Numbered from the stretch's first letter, positions 1-6,473 are shown. The stretch is DNA of 12,441 nt from a bacterium (GCA_017444705.1 JAFSWA010000044.1:1-12441), one strand, 5' to 3'. Notes: generated from the sequence alone by a model not told the origin. Translations and numbers: made by a program.

Positions 1-5
1 TATTT

Positions 6-61
6 GGATTGCGTCGTTTACGCTCGCAATGACATGGAATTTCCCTCTCCAATGGAGAGGG
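6..61. repeat. Dispersed intergenic repeat fragments with two hairpins
   Basis: The first half carries inverted arms ATTGCG (8-13) and CGCAAT (25-30), followed by GACA. The second half is a perfect 8-bp inverted repeat, CCCTCTCC (43-50) and GGAGAGGG (54-61), with a 3-base loop. Related ATTG...CAATG(A)C elements recur at 110-150 and 2174-2206, and a CTCCCC/GGGAG hairpin recurs at 6524-6544. This looks like non-coding dispersed repeat DNA; no frame is supported. Confidence 0.5.
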
Positions 62-73
62 ATTAATATGTAA

Positions 74-100
74 GGTGGGCATACTTGCCCACCATTTTTT
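74..100 (+). terminator. Rho-independent terminator-like hairpin
   Basis: A perfect 8-bp stem GGTGGGCA (74-81) / TGCCCACC (86-93) with a 4-base loop is followed by a T run at 95-100. The T tract lies only on the plus-strand side, so it would stop transcription coming from the left, implying a plus-strand gene ending before the window. It sits among dispersed repeats and could be one of them. Confidence 0.5.
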
Positions 101-105
101 ATATT

Positions 106-152
106 TTGGATTGCCACGAAACCGCCGAAATGGAAGTTTCTCACAATGCGAC
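106..152. repeat. Dispersed hairpin repeat, ATTG...CAATG family
   Basis: ATTG (110-113) and CAAT (144-147) enclose GAAAC (118-122) and GTTTC (136-140), giving a nested imperfect stem of about 40 bp. It has the same outer arms as the elements at 8-33 and 2174-2206 but a diverged interior, as expected for a small mobile or structural repeat family. The stretch 153-222 beyond it shows nothing else. Confidence 0.5.
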
Positions 153-222
153 CTTTCTTAATGATTTGAAACCTTTCTCGTTATAATGAAAATAAGCGAA
201 ATATTTTAAATTTTTATTATTT

Positions 223-789
223 CTACTTTATTTCGTTTGTCAATCTGTAATTCAACTTTGTTGCCTGATTAATTTTATTGACAAGCATTCCGTATTTCAT
301 TTCTTCTTCTCCTACGGGAGCTGAATTTTTTACAAGATTTGAAACCTCTGAATTTATTTCGTCAAAAGCTTTCATTATCTCTTTTATCTTTGGATTATAA
401 AATTTAAAAAGAATCAGAAGTCTTTTATAATATTTACTTAAAACAGTCAAAATTTTTATATTCTTACCCTTTTTTGCGGTTTTGGAAATTTTCCGATTCT
501 GTTTTTCTTTATAAATCTTGTCTCTTAGGATTTCCCATTCAATTTTCATATTTTCAAGCGTAATCGGGTCAAGATGTTGAGATTTATTGTGAATAATTTT
601 ATAAAGATTATTCATTCTTATTTCCATATATTCAATATCGGAATTGCCGTTTAATCCTTGTAAAACCTCATTATCAGTTATGTTTAGTCTTTTCGCTTCT
701 TTGATTTTAGGAAGCACAACTTCTTCCTTTCTTTCTGCGGCAAAAGGATTTGTACTGTTTTTTCCGTTATTTTCAAAAAAATTTTGCAT
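223..789 (-). CDS. Hypothetical Lys-rich helical protein
   Basis: I do not recognise this 188-residue protein. The start is supported by GGAG (795-798) five bases upstream of the ATG; the stop is TAG. The N-terminus (1-25) is Asn/Gln-rich and probably disordered. Residues 30-100 look helical and charged, 91-123 are very Lys-rich, and 112-131 contain a basic-hydrophobic patch (ILTVLSKYYKRLLILF) that is too charged for a clean membrane segment but could be amphipathic. The C-terminal 130-188 looks helical. There is no signal peptide and no catalytic motif that I can see. It has its own candidate promoter (872-901) behind the terminator of the upstream GGDEF gene, so it is probably monocistronic. 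The basic charge would allow binding to nucleic acid or the membrane surface, but that is speculation. Confidence 0.75.
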   Translation of the reverse strand: MQNFFENNGKNSTNPFAAERKEEVVLPKIKEAKRLNITDNEVLQGLNGNSDIEYMEIRMNNLYKIIHNKSQHLDPITLENMKIEWEILRDKIYKEKQNRKISKTAKKGKNIKILTVLSKYYKRLLILFKFYNPKIKEIMKAFDEINSEVSNLVKNSAPVGEEEMKYGMLVNKINQATKLNYRLTNEIK

Positions 790-871
790 ACCCGCTCCGA
801 TTATATTATATATTATTTAAAAAATTTTGTACTCATATATAAGGTGTAAATTATTTGTACAATTCATTATT

Positions 872-901
872 ATTATAGCATTAATAATAATTTTCAATCA
901 A
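872..901 (-). promoter_or_regulatory. Candidate promoter of the 188-residue unknown gene
   Basis: On the minus strand, TTGATT (896-901) is followed after 18 bp by a perfect TATAAT (872-877). It would give a 5' leader of roughly 75 bases. In such A+T-rich DNA a chance match is possible; the position just past the terminator at 912-946 supports it. Confidence 0.4.
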
Positions 902-911
902 TTTATATTCA

Positions 912-946
912 AAAAATAAGGGTACAGTTTTTGCACCCTTATTTTT
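912..946 (-). terminator. Intrinsic terminator after the GGDEF gene
   Basis: Arms at 912-923 and 935-946 pair over 12 bp (core AATAAGGGT / ACCCTTATT) with an 11-base loop. Read on the minus strand the hairpin runs into a T tract (complement of the A run 911-916), about 20 bases after the stop codon of the gene ending at 968. The stem is nearly symmetric, so it may act in both directions. Confidence 0.8.
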
Positions 947-967
947 ATTGGAGTTTTTTATTTATTT

Positions 968-1846
968 TTAGTATTCCAAACTCATTTGAGAGAACATAAC
1001 AATTTTGTTCTTACCTCTGTGTTTAGCGTTATATAATGCATGTTCAGCGTATCTTATAAGCGTATTTGCATCCTCGGAAACATTTTCAAGGAACGGATAA
1101 GACGAAATTCCGCCGGAAATTGTTATCGGATGTTTTTCTTCTTCATTTGCGGGAATAAATTCCATTTTTTCAATTTCCCGTCTGAATCTTTCCGCAAACA
1201 AGAAAGCATTTTCTTCTGAAGTGTTCGGCAAAATAACAATGAATTCTTCATCACCGTACCTTGTTACAATATCTTCTTTTCTTATAAAATCTTTAAGCAT
1301 TTCAGATATTTTTTTAAGAAGAATATCTCCCCAATCGTAGCCGTACATGTCATTTACAACTTTGAAAAAATCAATATCCAAAAGCAAACAAGAAAGTTTT
1401 GTTTCGTATCTTCTTGCTCTTGAAATTTCTGTTTCAAGATGTTCATAAAGATATTTTCTGTTATGAAGTCCGGTCAATTCATCGGTAGTTGAAACTTCGC
1501 TGACTGTTTCTTTCAATTCTTTTATTCTCAAAAGATTTTTAACTCTAAGACTCAATTCTTTCTTATTTATCGGAGTTAAAATATAATCAAAAGAATTACC
1601 TCTGCAAATAACATCTTCATAGATTTTATCCGCAACTATAAGGGTCGGAGCTGCGAGTTTTGTAACCATCGCAAAATCTTTTACCGCTTTTTCCGATGCA
1701 TCAATTACCATTAACGAAGGATTTAATTTTAACGCGTCTTTTGCTTCATTTATATTTTTAACTCTAACGTCCAAATCCTCAATATTTTCTAAAAACGGTT
1801 TTATTGAGGGTTCAGCACTTTCCGAATAAATAATTACATTTCTCAT
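968..1846 (-). CDS. Receiver-like / GGDEF-domain protein with altered GDEEF site
   Basis: This 292-residue protein has two domains. Residues 1-110 look like a response-regulator receiver: the beta-3 Asp is kept (D49), but the acidic pair after beta-1 is absent (IIYSES) and the usual Lys is Thr (T91), so phosphorylation is doubtful. Residues 120-290 form a GGDEF domain: TDELTGLHNR, DIDFF (D157, D159), N165 and D174 for guanine contact, an RxxD inhibitory site (R189-D192) and the active-site loop R-Y-G-D-E-E-F. The motif is GDEEF rather than GG(D/E)EF, so the second Gly is Asp; c-di-GMP synthesis may be weakened or lost while the I-site could still bind c-di-GMP. An upstream in-frame GTG (1855) would lengthen it, but AGGTGG sits over that GTG and correctly spaced before the ATG at 1846, so I prefer the ATG. 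It has its own promoter and terminator. Confidence 0.9.
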   Translation of the reverse strand: MRNVIIYSESAEPSIKPFLENIEDLDVRVKNINEAKDALKLNPSLMVIDASEKAVKDFAMVTKLAAPTLIVADKIYEDVICRGNSFDYILTPINKKELSLRVKNLLRIKELKETVSEVSTTDELTGLHNRKYLYEHLETEISRARRYETKLSCLLLDIDFFKVVNDMYGYDWGDILLKKISEMLKDFIRKEDIVTRYGDEEFIVILPNTSEENAFLFAERFRREIEKMEFIPANEEEKHPITISGGISSYPFLENVSEDANTLIRYAEHALYNAKHRGKNKIVMFSQMSLEY

Positions 1847-1875
1847 TTTATCCACCTTTATTTTTTATATATCTT

Positions 1876-1904
1876 ATTCTATCAAATTTTTTAAATATTA
1901 ACAA
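1876..1904 (-). promoter_or_regulatory. Promoter of the receiver/GGDEF gene
   Basis: On the minus strand, TTGTTA (1899-1904), a 17-bp spacer and TAGAAT (1876-1881) form a good sigma-70-type promoter. The start point would lie near 1869, giving a leader of about 22 bases that contains the AGGTGG ribosome site. Confidence 0.6.
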
Positions 1905-2036
1905 GACCTAAAATTTTTGATATAAAAATTAGCAAAAATGTATAAAACATTTACTGTTGTGGACTTTACTATTTTGAAAAATAGTTCATAATGTGAATAA
2001 ATAGAATAAATTTTTTTATAAAAGAAAGAGGTAAAA

Positions 2037-2063
2037 ATGATAAAAAACAAAAAGAAGAAATGA
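2037..2063 (+). other. Eight-codon frame with ribosome site, possible gene remnant
   Basis: AAAGAGGT (2025-2032) precedes ATG at 2037, followed by seven codons (M-I-K-N-K-K-K-K) and TGA. The repeat-rich DNA begins directly afterwards. It could be a leader peptide or the preserved start of a lost gene. The A-rich composition also makes chance likely. Confidence 0.2.
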
Positions 2064-2073
2064 ACAACACAAA

Positions 2074-2113
2074 ATGTACAGTAATGACATGAAAAAACAT
2101 GTACGGCAATGAC
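2074..2113. repeat. Tandem 15-bp direct repeat, ATGTACRGYAATGAC
   Basis: Two copies (2074-2088 and 2099-2113) differ at two positions and lie 25 bp apart. A related ACAGTAATGACG occurs at 4249-4260 in the next intergenic region, so this is a recurring intergenic element. Confidence 0.5.
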
Positions 2114-2127
2114 GGGAATACAAACAC

Positions 2128-2154
2128 GTCATTCCGAACTTGTTTCGGAATCTC
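2128..2154. repeat. Dispersed hairpin repeat, ATTCCGAA...TTCGGAAT
   Basis: Perfect 8-bp arms ATTCCGAA (2131-2138) and TTCGGAAT (2144-2151) enclose a 5-base loop and are followed by CTCTTTTTA. The GTCATTCCGAA form resembles intergenic repeats known in several bacterial groups. The T run means it could also terminate plus-strand transcription. Confidence 0.55.
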
Positions 2155-2171
2155 TTTTTATGTAATTTTCT

Positions 2172-2207
2172 GAATTGCACGCTCCCTTGCGGTCGCTCAC
2201 AATGACA
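2172..2207. repeat. Dispersed repeat, ATTG...CAATGAC family
   Basis: ATTG (2174-2177) and CAAT (2200-2203) flank a GC-richer interior with GCTC/GCGGTCGCTC, ending in GACA. It matches in plan the element at 8-33 (ATTGCG...CGCAATGACA), showing at least two well-preserved members of the family within the window. Confidence 0.5.
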
Positions 2208-2222
2208 TTCTTTTCTGGCTTA

Positions 2223-4076
2223 TTACAGAACGGGAAGTGAATATGCAATAGAAACAAATATCCTGACGAGTTCTTTGTCCCATTGAGTACCTGCACCCTC
2301 TTGCAAGATGTCGCAAGCCTGTTCAATACTCATACCCTTACGGTATGGTCTGTCCGAAACAAGAGCATGGTAAGCATCCGCAACGGAAACAATTCTTGCC
2401 GCAAGCGGAATATCAGTACCTTTTATGCCCTCAGGATATCCTTTTCCGTCATATCTTTCGTGGTGATATTTTACCATAGGAATAAGGTCGTGAAGCTGCC
2501 TGTTCGGCTTAATTACTTTTTCTACACCAATAGTGGGGTGCTGTTTCATAATTTGCCATTCTTCATCAGACAGACTTGTCGGCTTTCTCAAAATCTGTTC
2601 AGGAATACCGATTTTTCCGACATCGTGAAGAACCGCACCTAATTTAATGCGTTCAATTTCTTTTTCCTCTAAACCATAAGCCCTTGCAAGAGCTTCGGAA
2701 TATCTTGCAACACCTGTTGAGTGACCTTTTGTATAAGTATCTTTTGCATCAATGGCTGACGCTAATGATGTAACCACATCTAACAAGTGATGTTGAGAAA
2801 TAATTTCTTCATTGTGGAATTTTTTAACTAATTCTTCTTCAAAACTTATTCCGACCTGAGCATGACGTTTTGTTAAAACCGAGGCAAATGAACTTAATGC
2901 CATATCGTCCCAGAAATCAAAATCCTGCGAGCTTACAATAGTTGCCATTCCGTGTTGATAGCCCTTGCTTTGAGAAATATACATAGCCTGCTCAGCCATA
3001 ATAAGCAATTTCTCCTGATCCTGAGTGTTCTCAGGATATGAAGAAATACCGATTGAAACCCTGATAGGCCCCACATTGTCGATTAAACAGCATGATAGTG
3101 AATATGCAACATATTCAGCAAAGTATTTTGCTTCTTCAACAGAAGTGTTCGGCATAATTGCGGCAATCTCATCCCCGCCGTATCTGCCGATAAGACTTTT
3201 ATCACTGCTGCTTTGAGCAATTTTATCGGCAACGGTTCGAATAATCTCATCACCCTTCGCGTGTCCGAGTTCTCTGTTGATTTGAGAAATACTGTTTATG
3301 TCAAAAATAACGACAGACAACTCTGTTTTCATAGTGGAAGCTTTTTTTATCTCATCGGCTAATTTTTCCTGAAATGCTCCGTGAGAAGCCAAACCCGTCA
3401 ACGCATCAATATCACTTGAAAGGTTCTTGTTTTCAACAAGTTGTTCGTTTAAAACGTACAAAGATAACAATTTGTTGACAATTTCGTATATATCAAGACG
3501 GGAATTAATTTGTTCATCACCCGCAAGAAAAACTCCGCATTTTTCTCCATTGTGCGAAAGAGGAAAAATCCCGACAGAAGTATTATCAATATACGGATTA
3601 TTCAAAAACTCGGAACTCGATAATATCACCTTTTTATTTTCTTCAAAAGCTTTTATTATTCCGGATTCCGTGTCGTTTTTGAAAATTCTTGAAGTGTAGG
3701 TCGCCCCTGATTTACTGAGAACTTTAAGGTGAATTGAATTTGATTTATTATTATAAAGCCCTATTCCGGTATATGAAGTGTTAATAACATTAGTCAGCAA
3801 ATCATGAACTTCATTGTAAAAATCTTGAAATGAGCTTTGCTTTTCAATAAGCGAACAAATTTTCTTTATAAAATCAATGTAATCAATATTAAATTTCTTT
3901 TTTGAGTTTAAAAATGAATTATTGTAGCCTCCATAGAGCTTGTTAGTAGTCATTTTTGGCGAAATAGCATTTATTTGTGCAACAATATCGACGGGATTAG
4001 TTACGGGCTTTGCCGCAGAACTTTTCTTCTCCGTCTTTTTTACGGGCTTTTCAGTTTTGTTTTTTCCTAAAACCAC
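2223..4076 (-). CDS. GAF-GGDEF-HD-GYP c-di-GMP phosphodiesterase
   Basis: This 617-residue cytoplasmic signalling protein has, in order, a Lys-rich disordered N-terminus (1-45), a GAF-like sensory domain (about 66-215), a GGDEF domain (about 222-380) and an HD-GYP domain (about 430-610). The GGDEF motif is GGDEI (300-304), the DxDxFK segment is FDINSIS, and there is no RxxD inhibitory site, so cyclase activity is uncertain. The HD-GYP domain looks complete: H452, H484-D485 in LHDVGKIG, H513, H538-H539 and HHERYDGKGYP (538-548), then GTQWD. The family hydrolyses c-di-GMP to pGpG or GMP, so degradation is the likely net activity, perhaps gated by GAF and by GTP at the GGDEF domain. The start is GTG with GGAAGG (4086-4091) upstream; a TAG lies in frame just before it. 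The two c-di-GMP genes share a strand but have separate promoters. Confidence 0.95.
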   Translation of the reverse strand: MVLGKNKTEKPVKKTEKKSSAAKPVTNPVDIVAQINAISPKMTTNKLYGGYNNSFLNSKKKFNIDYIDFIKKICSLIEKQSSFQDFYNEVHDLLTNVINTSYTGIGLYNNKSNSIHLKVLSKSGATYTSRIFKNDTESGIIKAFEENKKVILSSSEFLNNPYIDNTSVGIFPLSHNGEKCGVFLAGDEQINSRLDIYEIVNKLLSLYVLNEQLVENKNLSSDIDALTGLASHGAFQEKLADEIKKASTMKTELSVVIFDINSISQINRELGHAKGDEIIRTVADKIAQSSSDKSLIGRYGGDEIAAIMPNTSVEEAKYFAEYVAYSLSCCLIDNVGPIRVSIGISSYPENTQDQEKLLIMAEQAMYISQSKGYQHGMATIVSSQDFDFWDDMALSSFASVLTKRHAQVGISFEEELVKKFHNEEIISQHHLLDVVTSLASAIDAKDTYTKGHSTGVARYSEALARAYGLEEKEIERIKLGAVLHDVGKIGIPEQILRKPTSLSDEEWQIMKQHPTIGVEKVIKPNRQLHDLIPMVKYHHERYDGKGYPEGIKGTDIPLAARIVSVADAYHALVSDRPYRKGMSIEQACDILQEGAGTQWDKELVRIFVSIAYSLPVL

Positions 4077-4178
4077 TAATTTATGCCTTCCACTACAAAA
4101 ACATTTTATATTTTTTATAAAAAATGAACATAAAAAAAATTGCTACTATTTTTATAAAAATATAAATATCTTTCTGAT

Positions 4179-4207
4179 ATTATACCAAATTTTATGATTT
4201 TTTTCAA
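4179..4207 (-). promoter_or_regulatory. Promoter of the GAF-GGDEF-HD-GYP gene
   Basis: On the minus strand, TTGAAA (4202-4207), a 17-bp spacer ending in TGG, and TATAAT (4179-4184) form a near-consensus extended -10 promoter. The predicted leader is about 95 bases and contains a 16-bp A+T palindrome (4110-4125). No c-di-GMP riboswitch is recognisable in it. Confidence 0.75.
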
Positions 4208-4413
4208 TATAAATGCGAGAAAAATTAAAAATTCTTTACGTAACATACACAGTAATGACGATTAAATAAAGACTAAAAACCTCAACATCATTCTGAGCAA
4301 TAGCTAAGAATCTTTTAACGGCACGAAAATTTGTACTTCGCAAACTATCTTACAAATTATTAATAAATAATTAATTTTTTATTCCGGTTTTAATATTTGT
4401 TGTATGCTTGTAT
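4208..4413. other. Divergent intergenic region with repeat fragments
   Basis: This is the core of the 372-bp gap between the divergent signalling gene and groES. It holds ACAGTAATGACG (4249-4260), a hairpin repeat (4290-4311), and an A+T-only inverted repeat AATTATT (4355-4361) / AATAATT (4366-4372) followed by a T run. No gene is seen. No intact CIRCE element (TTAGCACTC-N9-GAGTGCTAA) is present. Confidence 0.55.
4290..4311. repeat. Dispersed hairpin repeat, ATTCT...AGAAT
   Basis: ATTCT (4290-4294) pairs with AGAAT (4307-4311) and AGC (4296-4298) with GCT (4303-4305) around a 4-base loop. The form CATTCTGAGC...AAGAATCT is the same architecture as the element at 2131-2151, with a different interior. 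Confidence 0.5.
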
Positions 4414-4422
4414 TGTTATAGA
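4414..4422 (+). promoter_or_regulatory. Candidate extended -10 of groES-groEL
   Basis: TGTTATAGA gives a TGn extension plus TATAGA, about 27 bases before the groES ATG and just before the ribosome site AAGGAG (4436-4441). No convincing -35 lies at 16-18 bp, which extended -10 promoters can tolerate. Regulation by HrcA/CIRCE is not supported. Confidence 0.4.
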
Positions 4423-4448
4423 GTGAGTATTAAAAAAGGAGAAAAAAT

Positions 4449-4733
4449 ATGATTAAACCATTAGGCGACAACATTGTTGTAAAAGTTATTGATGACCAAG
4501 AACAAACAACCGGCGGGATTTATATTCCTGACAGTGCAAAAGAAAAGCCCCAAAAAGGTGAAGTAATTGCAGTAGGAAGCGGAAAAACTCTTGACAGCGG
4601 TGAAAAAGAACAGATGGAAGTTAAAGTCGGCGACGTAGTTTTATATGCAAAATATTCAGGAACAGATGTCAAGCTTGACAACCAACTTCTCAAAGTTCTT
4701 TCAATTAAAGATGTTTTAGGTATTTTATTATAA
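4449..4733 (+). CDS. groES: Co-chaperonin GroES (Hsp10)
   Basis: This 94-residue protein has normal GroES length and sequence: the opening IKPLGDNIVVK, the mobile loop at about 18-34 (TTGGIYIPDSAKEKP), GEVIAVGSGK, and the C-terminal strand VLYAKYSGTDVKLDN. It forms the heptameric lid that closes the GroEL chamber in the cytoplasm. The mobile-loop tripeptide that docks on GroEL reads I-Y-I, where I-V-L or similar is more usual; this is conservative but worth noting. The start has AAGGAG seven bases upstream. The stop TAA forms part of the groEL ribosome site, so the two genes are tightly coupled. Confidence 0.98.
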   Translation: MIKPLGDNIVVKVIDDQEQTTGGIYIPDSAKEKPQKGEVIAVGSGKTLDSGEKEQMEVKVGDVVLYAKYSGTDVKLDNQLLKVLSIKDVLGILL

Positions 4734-4745
4734 GGAGAGAGGAAA

Positions 4746-6392
4746 ATGGCTAAAAAAATTGTATTTGATGAAGAAGCAAGAAAAAGCCTTTTAAAAGGTA
4801 TAGATGCAGTGGCAGATGCTGTTAAAGTTACATTAGGGCCAAAAGGCAGAAATGTAATATTGCAGAAAAAATTCGGTTCACCTCAAATCGTTAATGACGG
4901 TGTTACAATTGCAAAAGAAATTGAATTGGATGATTGTTTGGAAAATGCAGGTGCACAATTGTTAAAAGATGTATCTTCAAAGACGAATGATGTTGCAGGT
5001 GACGGCACAACAACAGCATCAGTATTAGCTCAGGCTATCGTCAGAGAGGGTATCAGAAACTTAACGGCAGGTGCTAACCCTGTCGGAATGAAACGAGGTA
5101 TTGATAAAGCCGTTGAAATGGCAACAGGAAAAATTAAAGAAATGTCAAAACCTGTTGATTCAAAAGAAATGAGATTACAAGTTGCTGCAATTTCCGCAGG
5201 CAATGACAAAGAAATCGGCGGATATATAGCAGACTGTATGGAAGCTGTCGGTACTGACGGCGTAATTACAGTTGAAGAATCAAAATCAATCGGTACCGAA
5301 AAGAAAATCGTTGAAGGTATGCAATTTGATAAAGGCTACATTTCACCTTATTTTGTCACGGATGCCGAAAGAATGGAAGCAAATCTTGAAGATGCATATG
5401 TTCTTTGTGTTAATAAGAAAATCAATCTGATTTCCGACCTTGTACCGATTTTGGAACAAGTTGCAAGAGAGGGTAAATCACTTTTGATTATTGCTGAGGA
5501 TATTGAGGGTGAGGCTTTGGCGACATTAGTTGTTAATACAATGAGAAAAGTATTGAGAGCTGTTGCAGTTAAAGCTCCCGGCTTTGGCGACAGAAGAAAA
5601 GCTATGTTAGAAGATATAGCTGTTTTAACAGGCGGTCAAATGTTTACCGAAGAGCTTGGAATTAAATTGGAAAACGTAACAACGCAAATGCTCGGACAGG
5701 CAAAAAGAGTAACCGTTACAAAAGATGAAACAACAATTGTTGTAGGCGAAGAAACAAAAACTGCTGTAAAAGACAGAGTAAAAATGATTAAAGCTCAGAT
5801 TGAAGCAAGTGATTCGGATTACGACAGAGAAAAATTGCAAGAAAGAGTAGCAAAACTTTCAGGCGGAGTTGCGGTAATTGAAGTCGGTGCTGCAAGCGAA
5901 GTTGAATTAAAAGAAAGAAAGCTCAGAATTGAGGATGCCTTGAATGCAACAAGAGCAGCTCAGGAAGAAGGTATTGTCCCCGGCGGCGGCGTTGCGTTAA
6001 TTAGAGTTCAACAGTATCTTGAAAAAGAATACGAAAAAACTCAATTTGAAACAGAAGATGAAAAAATCGGGTATAGAATTTTGACAGCAGCATTACATAT
6101 TCCGTTGAAGCAGATTGCACAAAACGCAGGCGAAAAGGGTGATGTAATTGTAGAAAATGTCAGAACCGCAAAAACTGAGACAACAGGCTACGACGCACTC
6201 GCTTGCAAAGAAGTTGATATGTTCCAGGCAGGAATTGTTGACCCTGCAAAGGTTACACGTTCAGCACTTGTTAATGCGGCATCGGTAGCTTCAATGCTAT
6301 TAACAACAGAAGCCGCAGTTGTTGATATAAAAGAAGATAAACCTGCAATGCCTGATATGAGCGGTATGGGCGGTATGGGCGGAATGATGTAA
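4746..6392 (+). CDS. groEL: Chaperonin GroEL (Hsp60)
   Basis: This 548-residue protein is a full-length group I chaperonin that folds client proteins in an ATP-driven double ring with GroES. Visible marks are VTLGPKGRNV (28-37), the ATP-site segment AGDGTTT (84-90, with the catalytic Asp), the apical substrate region with GMQFDKGYISPYF (191-203), the hydrolytic Asp of IEDALNATRAA (D397), the family signature EEGIVPGGG (407-415), and the flexible Gly-Met tail ending GMGGMGGMM. The start follows TAAGGAGAGAGG, which includes the groES stop codon; the gap between the genes is 12 bp. A strong terminator follows 25 bases after the stop. Nothing looks truncated or degraded. Confidence 0.99.
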   Translation: MAKKIVFDEEARKSLLKGIDAVADAVKVTLGPKGRNVILQKKFGSPQIVNDGVTIAKEIELDDCLENAGAQLLKDVSSKTNDVAGDGTTTASVLAQAIVREGIRNLTAGANPVGMKRGIDKAVEMATGKIKEMSKPVDSKEMRLQVAAISAGNDKEIGGYIADCMEAVGTDGVITVEESKSIGTEKKIVEGMQFDKGYISPYFVTDAERMEANLEDAYVLCVNKKINLISDLVPILEQVAREGKSLLIIAEDIEGEALATLVVNTMRKVLRAVAVKAPGFGDRRKAMLEDIAVLTGGQMFTEELGIKLENVTTQMLGQAKRVTVTKDETTIVVGEETKTAVKDRVKMIKAQIEASDSDYDREKLQERVAKLSGGVAVIEVGAASEVELKERKLRIEDALNATRAAQEEGIVPGGGVALIRVQQYLEKEYEKTQFETEDEKIGYRILTAALHIPLKQIAQNAGEKGDVIVENVRTAKTETTGYDALACKEVDMFQAGIVDPAKVTRSALVNAASVASMLLTTEAAVVDIKEDKPAMPDMSGMGGMGGMM

Positions 6393-6417
6393 TAATTATA
6401 TTCCGACATAAGATTTA

Positions 6418-6442
6418 AAAAGGCGGGATAAACCCGCCTTTT
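6418..6442 (+). terminator. Intrinsic terminator of groES-groEL
   Basis: A perfect 10-bp stem, AAAAGGCGGG (6418-6427) and CCCGCCTTTT (6433-6442), has a 5-base loop. It stands 25 bases after the groEL stop codon and its T run is on the plus strand. Confidence 0.9.
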
Positions 6443-6473
6443 ATATTAATTTTGTCTGTCAAAATCAAACAAA

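Larger units (their letters stand above)
1905..2222. other. Gene-free stretch with repeats and a tiny frame
   Basis: Together with the promoter at 1876-1904 this fills the gap between the two c-di-GMP genes. From left to right it holds A+T-rich DNA, an 8-codon frame with a ribosome site (2037-2063), a tandem 15-bp repeat (2074-2113) and two dispersed hairpin repeats (2128-2154 and 2172-2207). No credible gene is present. No clear terminator was found for anything ending here. Confidence 0.6.

Noticed and set aside
1853..1855. GTG at 1855 as start of the receiver/GGDEF gene
   Set aside because: The GTG lies within the AGGTGG ribosome site that serves the ATG at 1846, and no site lies upstream of the GTG.
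2139..2326. ATTCCGAA hairpin as the terminator of the GAF-GGDEF-HD-GYP gene
   Set aside because: That gene ends at 2223 on the minus strand, and the T run of the hairpin lies on the plus-strand side; a minus-strand T tract is missing.
4077..4178. c-di-GMP riboswitch in the roughly 95-base leader of the GAF-GGDEF-HD-GYP gene
   Set aside because: The leader is almost entirely A+T with an A/T palindrome; the GC-rich stems and conserved bases of GEMM riboswitches are absent.
2129..4197. Short frames overlapping the GAF-GGDEF-HD-GYP gene (2129-2326 minus; 2283-2642, 3025-3216, 3427-3699 and 3940-4197 plus)
   Set aside because: The coding signal of the 617-residue protein is continuous with conserved motifs across all of this, so these frames are by-products.
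4421..4433. GAGTGAGTATTAA as a CIRCE half-site
   Set aside because: It only partly matches GAGTGCTAA and no TTAGCACTC partner lies nine bases upstream.
1..4448. Repeated hairpins as a CRISPR array
   Set aside because: The repeats are scattered, differ in sequence, and are not regularly spaced with unique spacers; no cas gene is present.
5625..5840. Open frame antisense to groEL, and similar antisense frames at 6188-6409, 9276-9551, 10169-10366, 11266-11577 and 11971-12159
   Set aside because: They lie wholly or mainly opposite well-supported genes, have no ribosome sites or family features, and their composition mirrors the sense codons.
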